Shown piece after piece: positions 8,590 through 15,000 of a stretch of DNA of 15,000 nucleotides. The stretch is from the NCBI GenBank assembly GCA_030674155.1, contig CM060342.1, forward strand, positions 18,931,677 through 18,946,676, written 5' to 3'. A program made the translations under genes and the position numbers. The DNA comes from Stramonita haemastoma. Its lineage: Eukaryota; Mollusca; Gastropoda; Neogastropoda; Muricidae. The notes beneath the pieces are model-generated. The model worked only from the letters and a program-made list of their open reading frames with translations. It ran no database searches and was not told the origin of the DNA. Numbering within the stretch: position 1 is the first letter of the stretch; every line of letters starts with the position of its first letter.

Positions 8590-8980
8590 GAAAATAAATA
8601 CAAAAAAACACAACAAAAAAAACGATGAATGGACAACATTGAAGGGATAAGAAAACCATTATGAGAGATTCAGCTTTTCAGGTCACAGCCAACATACATG
8701 AAGAAACCTGTTAATTGTTAACCAATATAATCGTTAACCAATAACTTGACTTGGCTTGATATGACTTCGTGCGAAGTCCTTATGACTCATCAGAAAACTA
8801 TAGGAAAAAAGCTGTGTGCCCGTGAACAAAAAAACCCAAAAACAAAACCAAAAAAACACCGCCAAAATACCACCCCACCCCCAAAAACCCCCAGTACTTA
8901 TTTTTTCTGAAAAAGACGACACTTTGTAAGTTATCAACGCAAGGAACATATACATGAAAATGTTGTTAAGCTTTGAAATA
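8590..8980. other. Unassigned A/C-rich sequence
   Basis: No gene is visible. GTTAACCAAT occurs twice about 16 bp apart (about 8717 and 8733), and there are A/C-rich stretches near 8828-8890. Confidence 0.5.
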
Positions 8981-8982
8981 TT

Positions 8983-9220
8983 GTGTCAATAAAATCTTCA
9001 CTCGTGACAAGCTTTTATCATAACAACCTGTATTTTCCCCAGTTAAATGAAAAAAAAAAAATCCCTGAAGTCGCGGTGTATGGCCCCCTACAGGACGAGG
9101 TAATTAGAAGCATCCAATAATTGGATTTAAACCTTTTCATCCTGTGTGATTCCCAGGTGGGATGAGTGTGTAAGAGTGCATGTTCTGGGTGAACTTATAG
9201 GTGAACCCTGAACAACAACA
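8983..9220 (+). repeat. Three-copy interspersed element, copy C
   Basis: The order is CTTCACTCGTGACAAGC, an A-run, CCCTGAAGTCGCGGTGTATG, GGACGAGGTAATTAGAAGCA, TTCCCAGGTGGGATGAGTG, then GTGAACCCTGAACAACAAC. It matches copies A and B on the same strand but lacks the insert seen in copy B. The (TG)n tract begins about 23 bp after its end. Confidence 0.72.
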
Positions 9221-9237
9221 GCAAGATCATTAGGCGT

Positions 9238-9242
<5 letters not shown>

Positions 9243-9314
<72 letters not shown>
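9243..9314 (+). repeat. (TG)n microsatellite
   Basis: About 36 uninterrupted TG units. The (His-Thr)n minus-strand frame is an artefact. Confidence 0.97.
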
Positions 9315-9315
<1 letters not shown>

Positions 9316-9492
9316 TATTTTCATATTCACTCTTCGTTTGGAAGACACTGAGATTGAGTTACGTCAGAGAGAATGGTTTTAGTGAACTGTGCAAGACATT
9401 ATGGTTTTGTTGTATTAGTTGTTGATTTTCTGCGCTTTCCTTCTCTTCATTTCGTTCGCTTTTTACACCGTTAGGTGTGTGTGGCAGTGGTC

Positions 9493-10058
9493 TCACCTCT
9501 CGGCACTACCGAGTTCGGTATTAGCCGCCATACCCAAAGACACCGACATGATCCTCCTTCTCCGTTTGTTCATGTCTTCACTAGCCCTGCTGACTTCATG
9601 GATTCTCATGCCACAGGATTGGGTGATGTTGCCAACGAGAGAAGCTGGTGGTCTGCCTTTTTTTTTCATTTCCCCTCGGTCTTGCCTTGAGAGACAGTTT
9701 TGATGAGGTCCGTATCTTGGTTTCGTAGCGCATGGTTTACAGATCTTAGTTTCCTTTCATTTATCAGAGTACGAAGTTTGTTGTTGTTGTTCCCAGTTCG
9801 TGTAAATATGCTTTCATTTGTTCTTTTATCTGTCCAACTGACTTGAGAAGCCTTCTAGAAAACCACATCTCGTCTGCTTTGATTCTTTTCCCATCGTCTT
9901 TTCTTTGTGTCCAGGATTCATTGCCGTATAGCATGGTGGGCCATACTAAGTATTCTATTATTTTCATTTTCAGCTGGTGAGGAATGCTGCGATCTTTCCA
10001 GTATGTTGTTTAGTTGGATCATTCTACTTTTAGCCATGCCCATAGACTTACGTTTATA
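9493..10058 (-). pseudogene. Frameshifted LINE reverse transcriptase C-terminal relic
   Basis: On the minus strand, segments in different frames follow the usual order of the C-terminal part of an endonuclease/reverse-transcriptase LINE protein. They are MGMAKSRMIQLNNIL (about 10040-9998), KMKIIEYLVWPTMLYGNESW (to about 9908), KADEMWFSRRLLK, SWTDKRTNES in another frame (near 9840), LHELG (near 9800), NERKLRSVNHALRNQDTDLI (about 9770-9710) and GRPPASLVGNITQSCGM. The last segment runs to a TGA at 9493-9495. Breaks include shifts near 9995, 9840 and 9805 and a premature TGA at 9666-9668 beside an A-run. The catalytic YxDD region is not in the surviving piece. The right edge lies about 15-20 bp from the 5' end of the SINE at 10075. 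It differs in its terminal residues from the relic at 1057-1287, so the two are separate lineages. Confidence 0.85.
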
Positions 10059-10074
10059 TATGTGCTTTTGTTGT

Positions 10075-10210
10075 GGATCGGTGGTCTTGGAGGTAACGCG
10101 CCTGCCTAGAAAGTGGAAAGTCCGGGTCGGAGTGTGCAGTGGTTCAAATCCCGTTTGGGCCCAAAACTTTTCCCCCATTCATTAGACCACGAGTGGTGGT
10201 CTGGGCGCTA

Positions 10211-10241
<31 letters not shown>

Positions 10242-10453
10242 CGTGTGTTACACATCTTTATTTGGCGCACGGAAAAGAACCCATGGCAACAAGGGGGTTG
10301 TCCCTGGCAAAATTCTGTAGAAAAAAGCCACTGATAGGGAAACAAATACAGTTGCAGACAGGAAAAAGAAATGGGTATGCGCTGCGCTTGTGGCAACGCA
10401 CCTTCCCCGGAGAGAGCAGCCCGGATTTCACTCAGAGAAATCTGCTGTGACAT
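10075..10453 (+). mobile_element. Full-length tRNA-derived SINE with conserved core and long tail
   Basis: The head has a box-A-like GGTGGTCTTGGAGGTAACGC and a box B GGTTCAAATCCC (10141-10152). The core TCGGATGAGACGATAAACC starts near 10217 and is followed by GAGGTCCCGTGTGTTACAC. The tail carries GTTGTCCCTGGCAAAATTC, TGTAGAAAAAAGCCAC, an A-rich ATGGGT stretch and GAGAAATCTGCTGTGACA. It aligns throughout with the minus-strand copy at 2704-3082. Open frames across it on both strands are incidental. I could not identify a target-site duplication, and the flanking T- and A-rich bases make one hard to define. Confidence 0.87.
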
Positions 10454-10492
10454 AAAGTGGTATAAAAAAAAGTTCTCTAACTTGAACAGTTA

Positions 10493-10830
10493 CAGAAGAT
10501 TTCTTGGTGTACAGTTCTGACAAATCTCCACAAGAGTGTGTTGCTATAGTCAGCACCACCCATTCTGTTTTGCGTGATTATTATTTTCATTTTCCTGTAT
10601 TATGTATAATGATTTATTTCTCGGCGAGAAAGCCATTTTTCAAACATTATTTGGTCCAGGGACACTCTCCAGCCGTCGGTGTGCTTGTTTTTGTTTTCTC
10701 TCTCTCGTAAGACTAGGACCCAGACACCACTACACGAGGGAGATTTGAACCTGGACTCTATCCTCTCTCTCGCTTTCTAGAAGTAATGTGTTACCGCTAC
10801 AGCACCGATTCACATAATCACTAGCCCGGC
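10493..10830 (-). mobile_element. Decayed SINE, minus strand, with tRNA-like head
   Basis: The minus strand starts near 10830 with GGTGCTGTAGCGGTAACAC (box-A-like), then box B GGTTCAAATCT at 10742-10752 and GTGTCTGGGTCCTAGTCTTA. The tail shows TGTCCCTGGACCAAATAATG, CAGGAAAAT and ATGGGTGGTGCTGACTATAG, matching the tail of the full-length SINEs. The core around GATGAGACGATAAACC is missing, so it has an internal deletion. Its 3' end lies about 40 bp from the 3' end of the plus-strand SINE, so the two are tail to tail. Confidence 0.75.
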
Positions 10831-11023
10831 AAGCAGATCAAAATTCTCATTCCTCATCGACAGTGTAGCCCACAAGCCTTACTAATACACGAGGGAGATT
10901 TGAACCTCGACTCTCACTTTCTAGAAGTAATGTGTTACCGCTACAGCACCGATTCACATAATCACTTGCCCGGCAAGCAGATCAAAATTCTCATTCCTCA
11001 TCGACACTGTAGCCCACAAGCCT
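10731..11023 (-). repeat. Direct duplication of a SINE head plus flank
   Basis: 10731-10879 and 10886-11023 are nearly identical. Both hold TACACGAGGGAGATTTGAAC, CTTTCTAGAAGTAATGTGTT, ACCGCTACAGCACCGATTCA, and a shared flank ending in GTAGCCCACAAGCCT. Unit 1 has 11 extra bases in a CT-rich stretch after GACTCT. Each unit carries box A and box B on the minus strand, so the second is a head without its own tail. High similarity points to a recent local duplication. Confidence 0.9.
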
Positions 11024-12055
11024 GGCTCACGCCGCTAATATTAATCAATTCTTTCACACGCACATGTTTATCCCTAGGACGTAAAGCGTCCACAGTCGCG
11101 TGCGAAATTCCAGTGTCTACGTGAGACTACCTGCCTCTCTCTCTACCTGGATGCATAACTGACTGCCGTGCTGCGGACGATCATCTGTTTCAATTCCTTC
11201 CTACCTGTATGCTAATGCCGTTACCTTACTCAATTCATCAACACAAAATTGGATTGAAATTCAGGGTGTGAGATTATTACTATCAAGAGTGATTGCCCTG
11301 AAAATCTCCTTCTTTTCCTTTCTGGTCAGAAATTGTTTATCTCGAATTTTAGGTAACAACGGTTATTTTGACCGCGCTCAAGCGGCGAGCTTCTGACCAT
11401 GATTATAGCGCGCTTAGGGGTCTGAGGTTCGGTTCTCTAAAAAAAAAAGCCAAACTTAAAAAAAACAGGACTTTCCCCACTCTCCTGTTTAAGTTTTGTG
11501 CAGACCTGCAGATGCCTAAATTATTGTCGTCTGTGAACGCTTGCAGAAGATGTAGTTTTCACGTCAAACATATTATCATTCATGTCAGTGTTTGGGTTGC
11601 GGAAAATGCTAACATGCATCCGAGAAAGTTCCGGTGTATTGTGTAAGGCAGTTGGTCAGATTCTGCTTCGTTTTTTTTTGGTTTATTTTTGTTGACAAAT
11701 AATGTCAGCATATAAGGAATACACCGCAAACTAAGCGTTCCTCGAAGAAAATAGGACTCAAACTGAAAGCATGCACACTCTGTAGTTTCGTTTTATTAAG
11801 AATTAGGCATGGCAGTAGAATCTGATTGACACAACGTTTGTGGTTGACGCCTCGTGTATTTCTTTAATTGACCATCCTCTTGTCGTTTTCTGTCTTCTGG
11901 TGTTCCCTTTACTCTGTAAGGAGTCACTGAGGCGCCGTAGAAGTTCACATGCAGCGTTTCTTGGGCATATCCAACCTCAATGGTTGGAGCCCATTCCTCT
12001 CCAGGTAGTAGATTGCATGCTCGGTATAGTCATATCATCCAGGCCCCTGGCCATA
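11024..12055. other. Unassigned sequence
   Basis: No supported gene. A weak tRNA-like stretch at about 11372-11433 (GCTCAAGCGG, then GAGGTTCGGTTC) could be another SINE head but lacks a core or tail I can recognise. The 168-codon frame starting at 11840 runs into the antisense SINE at 12060-12290. Confidence 0.5.
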
Positions 12056-12059
12056 TCTG

Positions 12060-12290
12060 GTTCACTCTCTTACAAAAGAAAAGGTATGTTCGTAATGTGT
12101 GCGCAAGGTAAGTGCATTTATGCACACGATCATGGTTTACAGTCTCATCTGAAGAACTTGCATGGGAATGGAGTGGACAACAAACGTTATCTCCAGAGGG
12201 GAAAATGGACTCGAACCCCTTCCCCTAAGCTTGTTTCAGATCACGGGTGTAACTCTTTACCCACCCTGCTCTCTCCAGCCCTGATTCATA
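12060..12290 (-). mobile_element. tRNA-derived SINE, minus strand, second head type
   Basis: On the minus strand a box-A-like TGGGTAAAGAGTTACACCC (about 12264-12246) precedes a perfect box B, GGTTCGAGTCC (12217-12207). The core follows as TCAGATGAGACTGTAAACC, then CGTGTGCATAAATGCA and TTGCGCACACATTACGAAC. The head differs from those at 2704-3082 and 10075-10453, but the core is recognisably the same. The 3' end is unclear, so I set it near 12060. Confidence 0.72.
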
Positions 12291-12372
12291 AATATTTTGT
12301 GCTCAGTGCTGACACTCTACCTGAAAAATCCAGCGCAATGCCGTAATACATACTCAAGGAGTTGATTGAAAC

Positions 12373-12416
12373 ACGCAGTGATACAAGGAACAACAGCAGT
12401 AGTTGGTTTTGAACTC
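12373..12416 (+). repeat. Short block matching the LINE relic at 1066-1108
   Basis: TGATACAAGGAACAACAGCA followed by GTTGGTTTTGAACTCTG corresponds to TGATACAAGGAACGACAGCT and GTTGGTTTTAAGCCCTG at 1070-1108, with only a few differences. It may be a fragment of the same LINE or of a repeat inserted in both places. Confidence 0.5.
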
Positions 12417-12439
12417 TGGGTTGTTGTTTTTTTTCATCA

Positions 12440-12690
12440 AGAAGGAGGGTGGCAGGATGGTTAAGACGTTTTCCTGCCAACAAGTAAACATTGAAGTTCT
12501 GGCTTCAATTCCAACCTTGTCTTTTCTTTCCAGTTTGCCCCCCTCCATCTCCCCCTCCTCCCCGAAAAAAAACAACCGAATTGAATGTCCAAGTCCTTTG
12601 AACGAAACTATAAACAGAGGCTTCGTGTGCAAATGGACGCAGAACGTCTTGGCACACATTGAAAGCCCGTTCCGCCGTTAAGAAGAATAG
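12440..12690 (+). mobile_element. tRNA-derived SINE, plus strand, third head type
   Basis: A tRNA-like head has box A TGGCAGGATGG at 12450-12460, followed by TTAAGACGTTTTCCTGCC, and a box-B-like GCTTCAATTCC at 12502-12512 (one mismatch from GGTTCAANTCC). After a C/T-rich linker come the core CTTTGAACGAAACTATAAAC (12597-12616), CGTGTGCAAATGGACGC and CTTGGCACACATTGAAAGCC. The head-core-GCACACATT order parallels the minus-strand SINE at 12060-12290. The 92- and 101-codon frames over it are artefacts. Confidence 0.75.
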
Positions 12691-12714
12691 GCCATTGTAA
12701 GCCGGTAGGAACGG
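12667..12714. repeat. Small inverted repeat after the SINE core
   Basis: CCGTTCC...CCG at 12667-12677 pairs with CGG...GGAACGG at 12703-12714, giving about ten pairs interrupted by a small internal loop, with a 25-base hairpin loop. Known function: none. Confidence 0.5.
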
Positions 12715-12760
12715 ATGAAGGAAAAAATCAAATGCCCACAGGTGTCATGTTTAGATGCAT

Positions 12761-12862
12761 CCTCGAAGTCGGAATGCGGCTACCTAAATGCTAGGGGGTG
12801 GGGGCGGTTGGATAAGCAAAAATCTCACCATCAGTGAACCTCAGAGCTCTAGCCGAGGAGCG
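12761..12862 (+). repeat. Repeat module with GAAGTCGGAATGCGGCT...TCTAGCCGAGGA
   Basis: CCTCGAAGTCGGAATGCGGC, AAAATCTCACCATCAGTGAA and CTCTAGCCGAGGAGCGAA match 7764-7862 in order. The opening GAAGTCGGA.T..GGCT is shared with the three-copy element. It runs directly into the GACAGCCC module, suggesting a composite 3' region. Confidence 0.65.
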
Positions 12863-12932
12863 AACCCTCCCCCTCCCTGTTTTAAGCTGTATAGACAGTT
12901 GTACCGTTTTAGACTTAGAAACGATACAAGCC

Positions 12933-12988
12933 GACAGCCCTGATATTGTTTCTGTAGTCGGGCGGGCTATAAACAAGGCTAGAATATA
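12933..12988 (+). repeat. GACAGCCC...GGCTATAAAC repeat module, copy 3 of 3
   Basis: GACAGCCCTGATATTGTTTC, then GTAGTCGGGCGGGCTATAAA and CAAGGCTAGAA. It is more diverged than the copies at 202 and 1353 but keeps the same order, and it ends in a clear GGGCTATAAAC. Confidence 0.6.
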
Positions 12989-13212
12989 TTGTCCACTTCT
13001 CATTGAATTTCTTAGTCACACTTAACCATATCGATGACAATATGCTATGTTGGTTTTTAACAGGCGCCACTGAAACAACACCTTCAAAGTAGCCCAGCGC
13101 CGTGCAGGCTCTTCATGGATGGTGGCCTCACAGCGGCCTAACGGTGATGGCTCCATGGCTAACGATCCTGGCTCTGAGGTTTGCTACTAAACAGATTTTG
13201 GGTGTGAATATG

Positions 13213-13238
13213 TGTTTGTTTTGTTTTGTTTTGTTTTG
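13213..13238 (+). repeat. (TTTTG)n microsatellite
   Basis: About four to five TTTTG units directly precede the (TG)n tract. Confidence 0.85.
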
Positions 13239-13242
13239 ATTT

Positions 13243-13243
<1 letters not shown>

Positions 13244-13334
<91 letters not shown>
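13244..13334 (+). repeat. (TG)n microsatellite, left arm of an inverted pair
   Basis: About 45 uninterrupted TG units. It is the reverse complement of the (CA)n tract starting about 70 bp downstream. Confidence 0.97.
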
Positions 13335-13336
<2 letters not shown>

Positions 13337-13402
13337 AGATTGGTTGAGTTAAGTGAGGCATCTGAGAATGGTGTGTATAAAATATGCCCGTGTACGCACG
13401 CG

Positions 13403-13443
13403 CACACACACACACACACACACACACCACACACACACACACA

Positions 13444-13496
<53 letters not shown>
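13403..13496 (+). repeat. (CA)n microsatellite, right arm of an inverted pair
   Basis: About 47 CA units interrupted by two CACCAC steps (near 13427 and 13450). Just before it lies ACGCACGCGC. The spurious frames here read (His-Thr)n or (Cys-Val)n. Confidence 0.97.
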
Positions 13497-13497
<1 letters not shown>

Positions 13498-13499
13498 CC

Positions 13500-13890
13500 A
13501 GCGACGCTGGCAAGGCGTGTAGGCTAGCCACTCGCGCGTCCGACCCACTCCCTCTCTCCCGCTCTCTCTCTCTCTACCCACTCACTATAACCTCGGGCAA
13601 CTCTCACGCTAACCATTTTAGTCACCTCACTCGCTTTTTCACCCAAATTTTCTCCTCGTTAAAGCGTCGGCTTCGTACCCTGACCCACCTACCCCACAAA
13701 TGACAGCGATTGTGTATCGCAAGCTCTTGCCTATGACCTTCGCTAACCTGACTCAGGTTTCGAGAGTGGGTGAGTGGGGAGTTGTTCTTTCCTCGTAAAG
13801 GGTAACGGTCTGTAAGTCAGAGCGCAGTTTTGGAGACGGTCGCCCATTGCAGGTTGAGGCTGATTGTGTCTGGCTGCTTCCTTATCGTTA
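13500..13890. other. Unassigned sequence
   Basis: No gene or interspersed repeat recognised, apart from a short CT-rich run at about 13547-13576. Confidence 0.5.
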
Positions 13891-13904
13891 GTGACCTTGA
13901 AAGT

Positions 13905-14121
13905 GAGTGGGTGTTTGAGTGTGTGTGGTGTGTGTGTGAGTGTGGTGGTGTGGTGTGTTGTGTGTGTGTGTGTAGTGGTGAGGGTTGTAAGTCGTGATGT
14001 AGTGTATGTGTGTGTGATGTGGGTGTGTGTGTAAGTTTGTGGTGTGGTAGTGATTGTGTTGTTGTTGTGTGTTGGTTCTTTGGTTTGTGGTTGTGGTGTG
14101 TGAGTTGTGTGTGTGTGTGTG

Positions 14122-14205
<84 letters not shown>

Positions 14206-14231
14206 ATGTGTTGTGTGTGTGTGTGTGTGTG

Positions 14232-14303
<72 letters not shown>

Positions 14304-14310
14304 TGGTGTG
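13905..14310 (+). repeat. Long TG-rich tract with three clean (TG)n blocks
   Basis: A degenerate GTG/GTGTT-rich stretch (about 13905-14105) leads into clean (TG)n at 14106-14121 and 14124-14203. Further blocks lie at 14212-14231 and 14233-14302, separated by GGGG, TAATGTG and TTG interruptions. The gradient from impure to pure suggests ongoing repeat expansion. The 148- and 106-codon frames are artefacts. Confidence 0.95.
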
Positions 14311-14487
14311 AAGAAGAAGAAGAGGAGGAGGATGAAGAAGAAGATAAAAGAAAAAGTAAAGAAGAAGCGATTGAAGAAGAAGAAGAAGAAGAAGAAGAAG
14401 AAGAAGAAGAAGAAGAGAAGAAGTTGAGAAGAAGAAGAAGAAGAGAAGAAGATTGAGAAGAAGAAGTGAAGAAGAAAGAGTAGAAAG
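14311..14487 (+). repeat. (GAA)n purine tract abutting the (TG)n tract
   Basis: AGA/GAA triplets with GAG and GATG interruptions; the cleanest block is about 14373-14415. It begins immediately after the last TG unit. From memory, some molluscan SINEs end in (GAA)n, but no core or head is visible next to it, so I treat it as a simple repeat. Confidence 0.93.
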
Positions 14488-14574
14488 TATTTTCACGACG
14501 GCTAAAAAAGTAGTCAAATAACGAAGAGAAAGTTCAAAGTTTGGTTGACGCGTGTTTTATTTCTCAGACATCAA

Positions 14575-14650
14575 AACAAACAAACAAAAACAAAACAAAC
14601 AAATAAACAAATAAATAAGCAAGCAAACAGCGAAAGAAAGAAAGAAGAAA
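14575..14650 (+). repeat. (AAAC)n/(AAAT)n microsatellite
   Basis: AAAC, AAAT and AAGC tetranucleotides run to about 14633 and end in GAAAGAAAGAAAGAAG. Confidence 0.85.
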
Positions 14651-15000
14651 TAGTGCTACTCACACAATCATTATCTATCATTTTAAAAATTTATTTGCTC
14701 TATGAACACAACACGCGCTTTTGCTTTCATTAAGGGAAAGCACAGGTAGGTAAATAGGCAACAAAAACAAAGCAAAGGTAGAAACAGAGACCCTAACCCC
14801 CCCTCCCCCTTCAGCAAAAAAAAGGTTAAAGAGGGAGTAAAAGCAGAAGTAGAATGAAGAATGAGAGAGTGTTGTGGTTAGAGGTATCGAGAGTATGAAA
14901 GCAAAAAAAGGGGCAAGAAGGAGGAGGGACATAGAGAACAAGAGTAGAGAGGTAAAGGTAAAAAGGTAAAGGTGTCCCATAACCTGTGTGGTCGTAGGAG
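14651..15000. other. Unassigned purine-rich sequence to window edge
   Basis: No gene seen. A C-run lies near 14797-14809. The last 45 bases (GGTAAAGGTGTCCCATAACC, then GTGTGGTCGTAGGAG) may be the start of another interspersed repeat cut by the window edge. I cannot confirm it from this window. Confidence 0.4.

Noticed and set aside
9419..9703. 94-codon plus-strand frame
   Set aside because: It is antisense to the LINE relic at 9493-10058, which has the clear protein similarity.
10075..10160. Functional tRNA gene
   Set aside because: Box A and box B are present, but I could not pair a proper acceptor stem or anticodon arm. It continues into the SINE core, and a related copy exists at 2704-3082. 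It is a SINE head.
11372..11433. tRNA-like stretch (GCTCAAGCGG...GAGGTTCGGTTC)
   Set aside because: Only weak box A/B resemblance with no cloverleaf and no recognisable SINE core after it. Kept as a note only.
11840..12346. 168-codon open frame, the longest on the plus strand
   Set aside because: Its second half is antisense to the tRNA-derived SINE at 12060-12290, including the reverse complement of box B and the core. The first half has no recognisable domain. It is a chance frame.
13118..13192. Possible SINE head (AGCGGCCTAACGG...)
   Set aside because: Box-A-like stretch is present but no box B. Not enough to call.
13159..13581. 140-codon and related Cys-Val or His-Thr frames, also at 3940-4269, 9127-9348 and 14010-14456
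   Set aside because: All are translations of (TG)n or (CA)n microsatellites.
14955..15000. Start of another interspersed repeat (GTGTCCCATAACC...GGTCGTAGGAG)
   Set aside because: Looks familiar and resembles part of the GACAGCCC module (CCTGTGCGGTCG versus CCTGTGTGGTCG), but it is cut by the window edge and cannot be tested here.
1..15000. A new defence, biosynthetic or other multi-gene system
   Set aside because: No credible genes, operons or conserved protein domains other than LINE relics. The interesting content is repeat architecture, not a protein system.

Overview
This window reads as noncoding DNA from a large, repeat-rich animal genome. I see no host protein-coding gene, no rRNA, no functional tRNA gene and no prokaryotic signal. 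The content is tRNA-derived SINE copies, relics of LINE reverse transcriptases, long (TG)n, (GAA)n, (CT)n and (CAAC)n simple repeats, and one 1.15-kb minisatellite. The SINEs carry a core of the type TCGGATGAGACGATAAACC. From memory, that core plus other modules (GACAGCCCCGATATGGCC; GAAGTCGGAGTATGGCT) is the kind of modular SINE content seen in molluscs, especially gastropods. The organism assignment is inference, and I cannot name a species.

Layout, left to right. 1-260: a SINE core fragment cut by the window edge, then a short repeat module. 1057-1287: C-terminal relic of a LINE ORF. 1353-1400: second copy of the short module. 2088-2303: copy A of an element present three times. 2704-3082: full-length SINE on the minus strand. 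3510-3692: (CT)n tract. 4002-4225: TG/GC alternating tract. 4352-5510: 36-unit minisatellite. 5913-6252: copy B of the three-copy element, carrying a nested insert. 6676-7086: CCA repeat, a 57-bp tandem duplication and an unexplained open frame. 7601-7732: CAAC repeat. 7764-7862: repeat module. 7975-8173: pyrimidine tract. 8461-8586: C-tracts. 8983-9220: copy C of the three-copy element. 9243-9314: (TG)n. 9493-10058: minus-strand LINE relic. 10075-10453: full-length plus-strand SINE. 10493-10830: decayed minus-strand SINE, whose head is duplicated at 10886-11023. 12060-12290 and 12440-12690: two SINEs in opposite orientations that share the core but have different heads. 12761-12988: two fused modules. 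13244-13496: (TG)n facing (CA)n. 13900-14487: a large (TG)n tract running directly into a (GAA)n purine tract. 14575-14650: AAAC/AAAT repeat.

No genes act together here. What stands out is the modular SINE architecture: the same modules recur in different combinations. The block structure of the minisatellite and the tail-to-tail SINE pair are also notable. Most long open frames are products of microsatellites or are antisense to repeats. One 127-codon open frame at 6706-7086 is unexplained, but it has no convincing start and its composition is poor for a gene.
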